Shown one piece after another: positions 1-10,174 of a stretch of 63,833 nt of DNA. Under the pieces are notes generated by a model that saw nothing but the letters and a program-made list of their open reading frames with translations, ran no database searches and was not told the origin of the DNA. The stretch lies in assembly GCF_001074805.1 (NCBI RefSeq), contig NZ_JUPI01000131.1, positions 1 to 63,833 on the forward strand, read 5' to 3'. How positions within the stretch are numbered: the first letter of the stretch is position 1; each line of letters starts with the position of its first letter. Source of the DNA: Streptococcus parasanguinis (lineage in GTDB: Bacteria; Bacillota; Bacilli; Lactobacillales; Streptococcaceae). The translations under genes were made by a program, and so were the position numbers.

Positions 1-63
1 TCAGTTGGTAGTAGCGCATGACTGTTAATCATGATGTCGTAGGTTCGAGTCCTACTGGCGGAG
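1..63 (+). tRNA. tRNA-Asn (GTT), 5' end cut off by the window edge
   Basis: The anticodon stem CATGA/TCATG (17-21 and 29-33) encloses the 7-base loop CTGTTAA, with anticodon GTT at 24-26, so this is tRNA-Asn. The T arm GTAGG/CCTAC (39-43, 51-55) carries the TTCGAGT loop. The 3' acceptor strand runs to about 63 and no CCA is encoded. The 5' acceptor strand and part of the D arm lie outside the window. Confidence 0.93.
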
Positions 64-72
64 CTAGTATAG

Positions 73-94
73 CACCCATTTGGGTGTTTTTTTG
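73..94 (+). terminator. Rho-independent terminator after tRNA-Asn
   Basis: CACCC (73-77) and GGGTG (82-86) form a short stem with a 4-base loop, followed by a run of T. It sits about 10 bases after the tRNA end and should end that tRNA transcript. Confidence 0.8.
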
Positions 95-102
95 TTTTGA
101 AA

Positions 103-131
103 AAGGCTAGGATAATTGCTATCCTAGCCTT
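103..131 (-). terminator. Terminator of the leftward YfhO gene
   Basis: AAGGCTAGGATA (103-114) pairs perfectly with TATCCTAGCCTT (120-131) around a 5-base loop. Read leftward the stem is followed by a run of T (complement of 98-102). It lies 28 bases beyond the YfhO stop codon. Confidence 0.85.
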
Positions 132-159
132 CTATTTATAAGAACGATAGTCATATTCC

Positions 160-2727
160 TTAGCTTTTTCGTCTTTTTATCTGTCTCCATTCGTAGAGAA
201 AAAAGAGAACGATTCCAACGAAAAAGGCAATGAGTCCTTCAACGAAGCCTTGAGGAACAAATGTTAAAGTGACTGTTCCAGATCCTTTTGGAACACGAAC
301 TCCCATTAATCCTTTCTGGATACGATGAATGTGGATAGGTTTCCCATTTTGTTTAGCTGACCAGCCTTTATCATAAGGCAGTGTAAAAATCAGAGTAGTA
401 TCTCTATTTGCGTTATAGGCTGCCACCAATTTATTTTTCTTTTTGTGAATAGCAACTTCTTGCTGACGAATGGTGGTAATAGCTTGTATATATTGGTCGA
501 GATTTAGAGCAAAAAATTCTGGTGTATCAAAGGAAACCGTCGAATTTTCTGGGAAACTCATACGAATAGTAACCGTTTCCTCTGTGTCAAAATAGCCAAT
601 CGAAAAGAATGGGAAGGCATTATCAATGGTATAGCGTTGGGTCTGTCCCTTGTAGTCGATTTCAATATCTTTTCGATCATCATTTGAAAAATGTAAATTT
701 GGAACATTGACATACAGTTGACTATGGGCAGGAACCGTTACTTCATATTGAATACTTGCGTAGGATAGATGACTATCTTCTTCAATTTTTGCAGTTTGCA
801 ACGAAGATGTACTATTTTGTGAAGTAGGCGAGAGAATATTTAATTTCTTATAAAATTTATATTTTTTATCTGTGATTTGATGGATGAATCGTGTTTGATT
901 ATCAAGTGTTAAATTTGTAAAGGAAGCATTTTTATAAGTTTTTGCTGACAAAAAGGCGATTGGTAAGGCATATTCATTTTCTGAAAGTGAGACTCCACTT
1001 TTGGTTGCAATCTCTTTAAATCCAAATTTTTGAACAGGTTGTTTGCTCAAATTATAGCGAAAACCAAATAGACTATCCATTAAAATAGAATTATTTTGAT
1101 ACCGAAGATTGAGGTTGGTTCCTTCAGATTTAAATCCTAGTTTGTCCAATGTCGAGCTAGCATCCGTATTTCGTACAGATGAAAATTGAGAAATTCCATT
1201 ATAACCATACTTCATGCTATCATTGCCTGTTTGTGGCTGTAGAATCTCAGTCCGATAATTTGAGTCAGTCTTTCCTCTTACTAAGGATTGGATAGCTTTT
1301 AAGTCGCGTTCGTAGGATGACCGAGAAGCAAAGACCCATTCATTCGCAATTCCTTCTATTTGATAATAACTATTCACCGATAATTCAAAGATGGAGAAAA
1401 AAAGGATTGAAAGATAGAAAAGTCTAGGCGGTATTTTTTTTAAGATAAAACCTAAACAGACTAAATAGAAGGCAATTAAAAATTCAAAAGTAACAATGAA
1501 ATTGACAGCATCTAAAAATTTATAGTGACTGCTGAAAAGGACAGTTGCTCCAAATCCTAGAATAAGGAGGAAATTAGCAAGACTAAACCGAATCCAAGTG
1601 ATCTCATCCATTCGATTTAGAACTTCTCCTGCCATTAGAATAATTGTCAAAGAAAAGATCCAAGAGTATCGATGAAGAAACATATTTGGCGCGTGCATAC
1701 CTTGCCAAAGGAGATCTAATATTTGAAAACGAAAACTCAAAATAAGAATGGTCAATAGTATAAAGTAAGAAAGTTTCACGTGAAACTTGATCGACTTTAC
1801 AAAGAAAAAGGTGATTGCTAGTAGCAGTGGAAATAGCCCTACGTAGATCATTGGAATGGATCCATATTTAGTAGTGTCAAAACTTCCAATGAAATTTTTT
1901 GCAAATACATCAAGATACCAACTTTTTTCTGTAAAGATACTGTCAACCTTTGAAAAATTTTCTCCATGAGTGCGTATATCTAAGAAGGTTGGATATAACA
2001 TCACAAGACTTGTTATAACTGATAAAAGAGATACAATCACAAAATGGAAGAAACGTTTTCCAATTTCCTTTATGTTCCATGACAGTTGTGTCAAGTACCA
2101 TAAAATGAGAAAAATAGACATCATAAACCCAAAATAATAATTTTGGATAAACAAGCTGGTTAAGCTGATAAAATAGAGAATCTCTCCCTCATTGTGAATT
2201 AATTTTTTGAATCCATAAAGAATCAATGGTGCTAAGATAAAAACATCTAGCCAAGTTTTAATTTCAATTTGACTAATGGCAAAGCTCATCAGAGCAAAGG
2301 ATGTTGAAAGGGTAAGAACCAGGCTTCTAGGGATTTTAGAAAACATCCCATGTAGACTAATATAAGTACTCAGACCAATTGCACCAAATTTTAGAAGAGT
2401 GATGAGATAAATAGCATTCGGCATGGATTGTGCATTAAAGAAGTAGACAAGAGGAGAAAAGAAACTTCCTAGATAATAGCTACTGAGTGCATAGAAATTA
2501 ATGCCTAATCCACTTTGAAAACTATAAAATAGGCTATCTGTCCCATGTAAAATATTTCGAAGTGTGGTATCAAAAATGACATACTGATGATAACCATCTC
2601 CTAATAATGGGGATGTATCACTGTTCCAGTAGATTCCTTGTGAGAGGTAAATACAGAACATCATGATAGCTGGAATCAGGAAAGAAGATACTATAAAAAG
2701 GGATGTTTTTAGCTTTGTTTTATTCAT
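160..2727 (-). CDS. yfhO: YfhO-family multipass membrane protein (GT-C-like)
   Basis: 855-residue protein with an N-terminal membrane segment, the loop GDGYHQYVIFDT, about ten further hydrophobic segments to roughly residue 430, a large hydrophilic extracellular domain (about 440-825) and a last membrane helix before a basic tail. This architecture and length match the YfhO family. Bacillus YfhO and Listeria GtlB add sugars to teichoic acids outside the membrane, so a GT-C-type transfer of a lipid-linked sugar to a surface polymer is the likely role; the acceptor here is unknown. The gene is leftward, downstream of the ABC-F gene, with its own strong terminator. No clear ribosome binding site precedes the ATG. 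A parS site lies inside the coding region. Confidence 0.82.
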   Translation of the reverse strand: MNKTKLKTSLFIVSSFLIPAIMMFCIYLSQGIYWNSDTSPLLGDGYHQYVIFDTTLRNILHGTDSLFYSFQSGLGINFYALSSYYLGSFFSPLVYFFNAQSMPNAIYLITLLKFGAIGLSTYISLHGMFSKIPRSLVLTLSTSFALMSFAISQIEIKTWLDVFILAPLILYGFKKLIHNEGEILYFISLTSLFIQNYYFGFMMSIFLILWYLTQLSWNIKEIGKRFFHFVIVSLLSVITSLVMLYPTFLDIRTHGENFSKVDSIFTEKSWYLDVFAKNFIGSFDTTKYGSIPMIYVGLFPLLLAITFFFVKSIKFHVKLSYFILLTILILSFRFQILDLLWQGMHAPNMFLHRYSWIFSLTIILMAGEVLNRMDEITWIRFSLANFLLILGFGATVLFSSHYKFLDAVNFIVTFEFLIAFYLVCLGFILKKIPPRLFYLSILFFSIFELSVNSYYQIEGIANEWVFASRSSYERDLKAIQSLVRGKTDSNYRTEILQPQTGNDSMKYGYNGISQFSSVRNTDASSTLDKLGFKSEGTNLNLRYQNNSILMDSLFGFRYNLSKQPVQKFGFKEIATKSGVSLSENEYALPIAFLSAKTYKNASFTNLTLDNQTRFIHQITDKKYKFYKKLNILSPTSQNSTSSLQTAKIEEDSHLSYASIQYEVTVPAHSQLYVNVPNLHFSNDDRKDIEIDYKGQTQRYTIDNAFPFFSIGYFDTEETVTIRMSFPENSTVSFDTPEFFALNLDQYIQAITTIRQQEVAIHKKKNKLVAAYNANRDTTLIFTLPYDKGWSAKQNGKPIHIHRIQKGLMGVRVPKGSGTVTLTFVPQGFVEGLIAFFVGIVLFFLYEWRQIKRRKS
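1772..1787. other. parS centromere-like site inside yfhO
   Basis: AGTTTCACGTGAAACT is a perfect 16-bp palindrome. Its central 14 bases GTTTCACGTGAAAC equal the core of the ParB-binding consensus TGTTNCACGTGAAACA; only the outermost pair differs. Streptococci carry a few parS sites near oriC, often inside genes, where ParB loads SMC. Confidence 0.85.
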
Positions 2728-2739
2728 ATATTTCTACTG

Positions 2740-2772
2740 AAAGAGCCTGAAATCATTATTTCAGGGCTCTTT
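2740..2772. terminator. Hairpin between the ABC-F gene and yfhO
   Basis: AAAGAGCC-TGAAAT (2740-2753) pairs with ATTTCA-GGGCTCTTT (2758-2772), with one bulged G. The T-rich stretch follows on the + strand, while on the leftward strand only a short T run follows. It probably reduces read-through from the ABC-F gene into yfhO rather than stopping all of it. Confidence 0.6.
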
Positions 2773-2776
2773 ATTT

Positions 2777-4402
2777 TTATGATTGACTCCAAAGTTCTTT
2801 CACTTTTGCTTGAACTTCTTCATTTTCAAGAAACTCATCATAGGTTTCATCAATGCGATCGATCACGCCGTTTTTTGAAAGAACGATAATATGGTTGGCG
2901 AGTGTTTGAATGAATTCGTGGTCATGGCTGGCAAAGATAATTGATTCTTTAAAATTCTTCAATCCATCATTCAAACTTGAAATGGACTCCAAATCCAAGT
3001 GATTGGTTGGATCATCTAGTACAAGAACGTTTGACTTAAGGAGCATCAATTTAGACAACATGACACGAACTTTTTCTCCTCCTGACAAGACGTTGACAGA
3101 CTTGTTAACTTCGTCACCTGAAAAGAGCATCCGTCCTAAGAAACCACGAAGGAAAGTGTTGTCATCTTCTTCTTTACTTGCAAATTGACGAAGCCAATCA
3201 AGAATACTTTCACCACCAGCAAAATCTCGACTGTTGTCCTTGGGTAGATAAGAACGACTAGTTGTGACTCCCCACTTAACAGTTCCTTCATATTCAATAT
3301 CATCCATCAATGCACGGATCAAAGCGGTTGTTTGAATATCGTTCTGTCCGATAAGAGCGGTTTTATCACCAGGACGTAAGATAAAGCTGATATTGTCAAG
3401 GATGGTTTCTCCATCAATCTTGACAGAAAGATTTTCTACTGTCAAGAGATCGTTACCGATTTCTCGTTCCGCCTTAAAGTTGATAAATGGGTACTTCCGG
3501 CTAGATGGAACAATTTCTTCTAACTCAATCTTGTCAAGCATTTTTTTACGAGATGTTGCTTGTTTTGATTTTGAAGCGTTGGCTGAGAATCGTGCGACAA
3601 ACTCTTGCAATTGTTTAATTTTTTCTTCAGCTTTTGCGTTTCTATCTGCTTGTAATTTTGCTGCAAGTTCAGAAGATTCTTTCCAGAAATCATAGTTTCC
3701 GACGTAAAGTTTAATTTTTCCAAAGTCAAGATCTGCCATATGGGTGCAGACTTTATTCAAAAAGTGACGGTCATGGGATACAACGATAACCGTATTTTCA
3801 AAATCAATCAGAAAATCTTCTAACCAGGTAATGGATTGAATATCGAGACCGTTGGTTGGTTCGTCTAAAAGAAGGACATCTGGTTTACCAAAAAGTGCTT
3901 TAGCTAAGAGAACTTTCACTTTATCCCCGTTAGCTAACTCGCTCATCGTTTGATAATGAAGGTCTTCTGAAATATTTAGATTTTGAAGCAATTGAGATGC
4001 TTCACTTTCTGCTTCCCATCCACCGAGTTCGGCAAATTCACCTTCAAGTTCAGCTGCACGGACGCCGTCTTCATCAGAAAAATCTTCTTTCATGTAGATA
4101 GCATCTTTCTCTTTCATAATGTTGTAGAGCTTTTCATTTCCCATAATGACAACATCGATGACCCGTTCGTCTTCATAGTCAAAGTGATTTTGACGCAAAA
4201 CGGACAAACGTTCATCAGGACCGAGAGAAATATGACCAGTTGTTGGTTCAATATCTCCAGCTAAAATTTTTAAAAAGGTTGATTTTCCAGCACCGTTGGC
4301 ACCGATAAGACCGTATGTATTTCCTTCTGTAAAGTTGATATTGACATCGTCAAACAATTTTCGATCACTAAAACGTAGTGAGACGTCTGATACTGTAAGC
4401 AA
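2777..4402 (-). CDS. ABC-F family ATPase, YkpA/YbiT-like, with one degenerate ATP site
   Basis: 541 residues with two ABC domains and no membrane segment, which is the ABC-F (ribosome-associated) layout. The first domain has Walker A GANGAGKST (about 35-43) and Walker B VLLLDEPTNGLD; its signature is the unusual LANGDKVKV. A charged linker (about 240-300) joins the domains. The second domain has Walker A GQNDIQTT, lacking the GK pair, and Walker B LDDP instead of LDEP, but a normal LSGGEKVRV signature. Thus one composite site is canonical and the other degenerate. ABC-F proteins bind near the ribosomal E site to aid translation; some give antibiotic resistance, but this subfamily is a housekeeping one. 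Translation starts at TTG 4402 behind an AGGAG; no ATG alternative is suitably placed. Confidence 0.88.
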   Translation of the reverse strand: MLTVSDVSLRFSDRKLFDDVNINFTEGNTYGLIGANGAGKSTFLKILAGDIEPTTGHISLGPDERLSVLRQNHFDYEDERVIDVVIMGNEKLYNIMKEKDAIYMKEDFSDEDGVRAAELEGEFAELGGWEAESEASQLLQNLNISEDLHYQTMSELANGDKVKVLLAKALFGKPDVLLLDEPTNGLDIQSITWLEDFLIDFENTVIVVSHDRHFLNKVCTHMADLDFGKIKLYVGNYDFWKESSELAAKLQADRNAKAEEKIKQLQEFVARFSANASKSKQATSRKKMLDKIELEEIVPSSRKYPFINFKAEREIGNDLLTVENLSVKIDGETILDNISFILRPGDKTALIGQNDIQTTALIRALMDDIEYEGTVKWGVTTSRSYLPKDNSRDFAGGESILDWLRQFASKEEDDNTFLRGFLGRMLFSGDEVNKSVNVLSGGEKVRVMLSKLMLLKSNVLVLDDPTNHLDLESISSLNDGLKNFKESIIFASHDHEFIQTLANHIIVLSKNGVIDRIDETYDEFLENEEVQAKVKELWSQS

Positions 4403-4431
4403 TGATATTCTCCTATTTCTATAATGTCTTC

Positions 4432-4460
4432 ATTTTACTAGAAAATAGGGGAAAATTCAA
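4432..4460 (-). promoter_or_regulatory. Probable promoter of the ABC-F gene
   Basis: On the minus strand TTGAAT (4460-4455) is 17 bases from TAAAAT (4437-4432), about 30 bases before the TTG start. It is divergent from the trpS promoter, with two palindromes lying between them. Confidence 0.6.
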
Positions 4461-4481
4461 CTTTTTTAGTGTCAATTTATT

Positions 4482-4518
4482 TTTACAATTTTGTAAATTT
4501 AGTTGACAATATAGTAAA
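4482..4518. promoter_or_regulatory. Paired palindromes between the ABC-F gene and trpS
   Basis: TTTACA-ATTT-TGTAAA (4482-4497) is a perfect 16-bp palindrome. TTGACA-ATAT-AGTAAA (4503-4518) is a degenerate second copy whose start is 21 bp away, two helical turns. This spacing suits an operator pair for a dimeric regulator. The same motif recurs at 7263, 7295, 18715, 22578/22600 and 27765/27797. The protein that reads it is not known to me. Confidence 0.5.
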
Positions 4519-4570
4519 GTGTTATTTCGTCACAAACATAGAGGGAAGACTAACATTTTCAACTAGAAAG

Positions 4571-4579
4571 TGCTATAAT
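4571..4579 (+). promoter_or_regulatory. trpS extended -10 promoter element
   Basis: TGCTATAAT is an extended -10 element (TGn-TATAAT) with no good -35 at 17 bases. It overlaps the upstream in-frame ATG at 4578, which argues against that ATG as the start and for 4608. Confidence 0.7.
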
Positions 4580-4607
4580 GATAGGGATAACGATTAAGGA
4601 GAAGAGT

Positions 4608-5636
4608 ATGACAAAACCCATCATTTTGACAGGAGATAGACCAACAGGAAAACTTCATATTGGCCACTATGTAGGTTCTTTAAAAAATCGCGTCTTGCTA
4701 CAAAATAAAGACGAGTATAATATGTTTGTTTTCCTAGCAGACCAGCAAGCTTTGACAGACCATGCAAAAGATCCAAAAACGATTGTAGAATCTATTGGAA
4801 ATGTTGCTTTAGATTATCTTGCTGCAGGATTGGATCCTGAAAAGGTTACGATTTTCATTCAAAGTCAGATTCCTGAATTGGCAGAATTGACTATGTATTA
4901 TATGAATCTGGTATCTTTGGCACGACTTGAAAGAAACCCAACTGTAAAAACTGAGATTTCTCAAAAAGGTTTTGGTGAGAGTATTCCAACAGGATTTTTG
5001 GTATACCCTATTTCACAAGCAGCTGATATTACAGCATTTAAAGCAAATTTTGTTCCAGTAGGAAATGACCAAAAACCAATGATTGAACAAACTCGTGAGA
5101 TTGTTCGTTCCTTTAACCATGCATACAACACAGATGCTTTGGTCGAACCAGAAGGAATTTATCCTGAAAATGAGGGAGCTGGTCGCTTACCTGGTTTAGA
5201 TGGAAATGCTAAAATGTCTAAATCGTTGAATAATGGAATTTACCTAGCTGATGATGCAGATACTTTAAAGAAAAAAGTGATGAGTATGTATACTGATCCG
5301 GATCATATTAAAGTAGAGGATCCAGGAAAAATCGAAGGGAATATGGTATTTCATTACCTGGATGTATTTGGCCGTCCAGAAGATGCAGCTGAAATTGCAG
5401 AAATGAAAGAACATTATCAACGTGGTGGACTTGGTGATGTAAAGACCAAACGATATCTTTTAGAAATTTTAGATCGTGAATTAAGACCAATTCGTGAAAG
5501 ACGCCTTGAGTTTGCAAAGGATATGGGGGAAGTTTACTCTATTCTTGAAAAAGGAAGTGAGCGCGCTCGAAATGTAGCAGCTCAAACACTGGATGAAGTA
5601 AAATCTGCGATGGGAATTACCTATTTTAAAAAATAA
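4608..5636 (+). CDS. trpS: Tryptophanyl-tRNA synthetase
   Basis: 342 residues. Class I aminoacyl-tRNA synthetase that joins tryptophan to tRNA-Trp. The HIGH-type motif is [11 protein letters not shown] near the N terminus and the KMSKS-type motif is [12 protein letters not shown] (about residues 204-215). The length fits bacterial TrpRS. I chose ATG 4608, which has AAGGAG 7 bases upstream and gives [14 protein letters not shown]; an upstream ATG at 4578 lies in the -10 element. No T-box leader is visible between the promoter and the start, and no tryptophan-rich leader peptide. The gene stands alone between divergent ABC-F and co-directional guaB, which has its own promoter. Confidence 0.97.
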   Translation: MTKPIILTGDRPTGKLHIGHYVGSLKNRVLLQNKDEYNMFVFLADQQALTDHAKDPKTIVESIGNVALDYLAAGLDPEKVTIFIQSQIPELAELTMYYMNLVSLARLERNPTVKTEISQKGFGESIPTGFLVYPISQAADITAFKANFVPVGNDQKPMIEQTREIVRSFNHAYNTDALVEPEGIYPENEGAGRLPGLDGNAKMSKSLNNGIYLADDADTLKKKVMSMYTDPDHIKVEDPGKIEGNMVFHYLDVFGRPEDAAEIAEMKEHYQRGGLGDVKTKRYLLEILDRELRPIRERRLEFAKDMGEVYSILEKGSERARNVAAQTLDEVKSAMGITYFKK

Positions 5637-5696
5637 AACGACTTCAGTAATAGCGAACATTTCTTTACTGTTCATTGATAATTTACCAATAAATGA

Positions 5697-5724
5697 TTGA
5701 CAAATTACGATAGAATGGTATGAT
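5697..5724 (+). promoter_or_regulatory. guaB promoter
   Basis: TTGACA (5697-5702) is 16 bases from TATGAT (5719-5724), which carries a TGG extension. The transcript would have a leader of about 50 bases before the guaB ATG. No obvious PurBox or guanine riboswitch lies in it. Confidence 0.75.
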
Positions 5725-5758
5725 ATTAACAATAAAAATTCGAGCCTTGCTCAAATAA

Positions 5759-7261
<1,503 letters not shown>

Positions 7262-7262
7262 A

Positions 7263-7320
7263 TTTACAAAAATGTAAATATAATTAACAACACCTTGACA
7301 ATATTGTCAAGGTGTTGTTT
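7263..7320. terminator. Bidirectional terminator between guaB and recF, with two palindromes
   Basis: AACAACACC (7286-7294) then TTGACA-ATAT-TGTCAA then GGTGTTGTT (7311-7319) form a 15-bp perfect stem with a 4-base loop and T-rich flank. The recF stop codon (7307-7309) lies inside this stem. Just upstream is the palindrome TTTACA-AAAA-TGTAAA (7263-7278). The core of the terminator has the same 16-bp palindrome form, 32 bp from the first. Confidence 0.8.
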
Positions 7321-8401
7321 TGATATGGCCAGCTTGAACAGTAAAAATTTTCAACTCTTCAGGCAGTTCTTTTAAATGATCGAGAGTTGTCGTTGTAATA
7401 AATGTCTGAATATTATTAGAGATGGTTTCAAGTAATTGAAGTTGACGATAATTGTCAAGTTCACTCATGACATCGTCAAGTAATAAAATAGGCTTTTCTC
7501 TTGTGATTTCTTCCATCAATTCGATTTCTGCTAATTTTAGAGAAAGAACAACACTTCGATGCTGACCTTGACTGCCAAAGGTAGCATTCATATTATTGAT
7601 AAAAAATGCCAAGTCATCCCTGTGAGGTCCAATACTTGTTGTTTTCCTAAAAATATCCTTCTGACGATTTTTTTCCAACATATAGAGAAACTGCTCCTCT
7701 ATATCATTTACTTCTTCAGAAAAAACAGTTGACTGATATTGAATTGATAGGTCTTCTTTGTTGTTAGAAAGTCGAGTGTGTTTTTCATTTGCTTTAGCTT
7801 CTAATTTTTTTATAAAATCAAGTCGATGATGAATGACGCGACTTCCAAAACTAGCTAGTTGTGAATCTAACACCTCCAAAAATGTAGCATCAATTTTTTC
7901 TGAATTTTTTAGGTAACTATTTCTTTGTTTGAGAACATGGTTGTATTGAGATAAGTCGGATAAGTAGATAGGTTTCATCTGACCTAATTCAATGTCAATA
8001 AACTTTCGACGTCCTGCAGGTGATCCTTTGATCAGTTGCAAATCTTCGGGTGCGAAAAGTACAACATTCATATGGCCAATATAGTTCGATAATTTGGCTT
8101 GTTTTAAATGATTTACCTTAGTTATCCGACCTTTTGGTGTCAAGGAAATTTCTAATGGAAGTGGGCCAGTTTCCCTTTGTAATTGACCAGAAACTTTAAA
8201 ATCAGTGGATTCAAAATAGATAAGATCTCTATCATTTCTTGTTCGATGACTTCTAGTTAAAGCCAGAAAATAAATTGATTCGAGAATATTGGTCTTCCCT
8301 TGAGCATTTTGACCTAAGAAAATATTTAATCCAGGATGAAAATCGACTTCAAGTTCTTGATAATTACGAAAATGTTGAATGGATAACTGTTTTAACCACA
8401 T
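7307..8401 (-). CDS. recF: DNA replication and repair protein RecF
   Basis: 364 residues. SMC-like ATPase that binds single-strand/double-strand junctions at gaps and, with RecO and RecR, loads RecA. The N terminus [20 protein letters not shown] leads into Walker [10 protein letters not shown] (about 31-39). The Walker B region [11 protein letters not shown] follows a signature-like segment (about 310-330). It overlaps upstream yaaA by one base (TAATG), so the two are translationally coupled. The last codons and stop lie inside the shared terminator stem, an unusually tight end. Its neighbour in most Firmicutes is dnaN or gyrB; here, as in other streptococci, it pairs with yaaA near guaB. Confidence 0.97.
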   Translation of the reverse strand: MWLKQLSIQHFRNYQELEVDFHPGLNIFLGQNAQGKTNILESIYFLALTRSHRTRNDRDLIYFESTDFKVSGQLQRETGPLPLEISLTPKGRITKVNHLKQAKLSNYIGHMNVVLFAPEDLQLIKGSPAGRRKFIDIELGQMKPIYLSDLSQYNHVLKQRNSYLKNSEKIDATFLEVLDSQLASFGSRVIHHRLDFIKKLEAKANEKHTRLSNNKEDLSIQYQSTVFSEEVNDIEEQFLYMLEKNRQKDIFRKTTSIGPHRDDLAFFINNMNATFGSQGQHRSVVLSLKLAEIELMEEITREKPILLLDDVMSELDNYRQLQLLETISNNIQTFITTTTLDHLKELPEELKIFTVQAGHIKTTP

Positions 8402-8763
8402 TACGAGATACCAGGAAAGCGAATCGCTTTTTCCTTTTTGTTAATCTTTGTCGATTCTTTCTTTTGTTGTTGATTGAGCTGCTTGACAAGTTTAGCAACA
8501 CGTTCCTTTTCTTCCCTTTCTTTGAGATGCTCTTCTATTTCCTCTTGAGAAGGTCCGAGAATGGTGATAGTCATGTTCAGTTCAGGGATGTCAATTTGAT
8601 CATTGACACGAAGTTTACGGCCTCTCCGTTGTTCTAATTCACCATTAACAAAGACTTCTTTTTCTTGAAGAAAGGTTTTGATTGCACCACCGCTCTGTAT
8701 AATACCAAGTTCTTTTAAGATAGCTTGCAATGTAATAAAGTCATCAAATAATTTGTAATTCAT
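8401..8763 (-). CDS. yaaA: S4-domain protein YaaA, RecF partner gene
   Basis: 120 residues. An S4 RNA-binding domain covers about 10-75 ([20 protein letters not shown], then [21 protein letters not shown]). The C-terminal 45 residues are highly charged and probably disordered. Small S4 proteins next to recF are conserved in Firmicutes; in B. subtilis the equivalent gene (yaaA/RlbA) is linked to ribosome assembly. The role here is inferred. The promoter on the minus strand has TGGTATAAT (8784-8789 complement), about 20 bases before the ATG. Confidence 0.88.
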   Translation of the reverse strand: MNYKLFDDFITLQAILKELGIIQSGGAIKTFLQEKEVFVNGELEQRRGRKLRVNDQIDIPELNMTITILGPSQEEIEEHLKEREEKERVAKLVKQLNQQQKKESTKINKKEKAIRFPGIS

Positions 8764-8783
8764 AGTTCACCTCTTTGCGTGTT

Positions 8784-8789
8784 ATTATA
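8784..8789 (-). promoter_or_regulatory. yaaA-recF promoter -10
   Basis: The complement reads TGG-TATAAT, an extended -10 element about 20 bases before the yaaA start codon. It is divergent from the ymfF promoter about 95 bp away. Confidence 0.65.
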
Positions 8790-8877
8790 CCATATTTTTA
8801 GTTTATCTAGGGTAGAGAATGTTGTGTGATTTGAGCAGCTTTTTCACAGTTTGAATTAGGATTTTAGTGTGATTTCG

Positions 8878-8886
8878 TGTTATAAT
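8878..8886 (+). promoter_or_regulatory. ymfF operon promoter -10
   Basis: TGT-TATAAT is an extended -10 element. Transcription would begin near 8893, so the in-frame TTG at 8898 is too close to be the start, and ATG 8919 with GAGGA upstream is preferred. Confidence 0.7.
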
Positions 8887-8918
8887 GAAAGTTACTATTG
8901 AATAGAACGAGGATGAAA

Positions 8919-10166
8919 ATGGAATTAGTAAAGGGCGTGAATCTTCACTTTCTTCAATCAAAAAAATTTAAAACCAATAAAATTAAGGTCCGTTTTTCAT
9001 CGCCATTAGATGAAAATACCGTGGCTGCGCGTGTTTTAGTAGCCTGTATGATGGAAACTGCAAATCAAAAATATCCAACTTCTCAATTATTCCGTGAAAA
9101 ATTAGCGAGTCTATACGGGGTAGAATTGTCAACCTCAGTCTCTAAGAGGGGGCGTGTTCATTATGTTGATTTGAATATTTCCTTTGTGCGCGATGATTTT
9201 TTGAGCAAAAAAAATGTTCTTACTGATGAGGTTTTGGACATTATAGAAATCATCTTCTTTTCACCTTTGGTAGTAGCAGATTACTTTGACAGTGATACAT
9301 TTGAGGTTGAAAAGAAAAATACGATTTCCGATTTGGAGTCGGAAATTGAAGAGCCTTATTATTATGCCCATGGGCAATTGAATCAACTATTTTTTGAAGA
9401 CGAAACAATAGGGATGTCAAGATTGGGAAAAGTTGATTTAGTGAGACAAGAGACAGGTCAAACTTCTCTTTCACAGTTTCATCAGATGCTTCAATTCGAT
9501 AACATTGACTTCTTTTTCATAGGCGATTTTAATGAAGTCGCTATTGTAGATCGAGTGAATAGTTTTGAATTCAAGCCACGTGATAATCATTTATCTGTCA
9601 ACTATCAACAACCTTTTACAAATATCGTTAGAGAAAAGTTAGAGCAAAAACACAATCAACAATCTATTTTAGAATTAGGTTACCATTTCTCTACCCAATA
9701 TGGAGACCCTCTCCATATTCCACTTGTTGTATTGAATGGGATGCTGGGAGCATTCTCACATTCAAGACTTTTTCAAACAATTCGTGAGAAAGAAGGTCTC
9801 GCTTACACCATCTCTAGCCATTTTGATATTTTCACAGGCTTTATGAGAGTTTTTGCAGGTATCGATAAGGAATCTCGTACTAAAGTAATGACCTTGATTA
9901 TGCGACAGTTGAATGATTTAAAACGAGGTAAGTTTACAGATTCAGAGCTTCGATTGACAAAAGAAATGTTGGTGAATACGACCTTATTAGCACAGGATCG
10001 ACAAAATACCTTGATTGAAAGGGAATATCTGAAAACGATCCTAGGAACGAAGGTACTTCCCTTAGAAGAATGGTTAGAATCCATCAATAAGGTTAGTAGA
10101 GAGGAAATTATTGAAACGGCAAAAACAATTAATTTACAGTCTGTTTATTTTATGGAAGGAAAGTAG
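8919..10166 (+). CDS. ymfF: M16-family peptidase-like protein YmfF (probable inactive partner)
   Basis: 415 residues from ATG 8919. It has the M16 (insulinase/processing peptidase) fold signature at its C-terminal half (AFSHSRLFQTIREKEGLAYT, about 291-310) but no HxxEH zinc motif where one would be expected, so it is probably the non-catalytic member of a pair. The next gene has the motif. In Bacillus and streptococci the ymfF-ymfH pair lies upstream of rodZ/ymfM and pgsA, as here; it has been linked to processing or modification near EF-P, which I cannot confirm from sequence. An in-frame TTG at 8898 is rejected because it is too close to the promoter. Confidence 0.85.
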   Translation: MELVKGVNLHFLQSKKFKTNKIKVRFSSPLDENTVAARVLVACMMETANQKYPTSQLFREKLASLYGVELSTSVSKRGRVHYVDLNISFVRDDFLSKKNVLTDEVLDIIEIIFFSPLVVADYFDSDTFEVEKKNTISDLESEIEEPYYYAHGQLNQLFFEDETIGMSRLGKVDLVRQETGQTSLSQFHQMLQFDNIDFFFIGDFNEVAIVDRVNSFEFKPRDNHLSVNYQQPFTNIVREKLEQKHNQQSILELGYHFSTQYGDPLHIPLVVLNGMLGAFSHSRLFQTIREKEGLAYTISSHFDIFTGFMRVFAGIDKESRTKVMTLIMRQLNDLKRGKFTDSELRLTKEMLVNTTLLAQDRQNTLIEREYLKTILGTKVLPLEEWLESINKVSREEIIETAKTINLQSVYFMEGK

Positions 10167-10174
10167 TGTAAAGA

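Noticed and set aside
4578..4607. Longer trpS start at ATG 4578
   Set aside because: The ATG overlaps the -10 hexamer, so it would not be transcribed; ATG 4608 has AAGGAG.
5640..5672. Terminator after trpS
   Set aside because: Only a 6-bp CAGTAA/TTACTG stem with a 15-base loop and no T run; too weak to call.
8275..8637. 120-codon + strand frame over recF/yaaA
   Set aside because: Shadow of two well-supported genes; no initiation signal and no recognisable domain.
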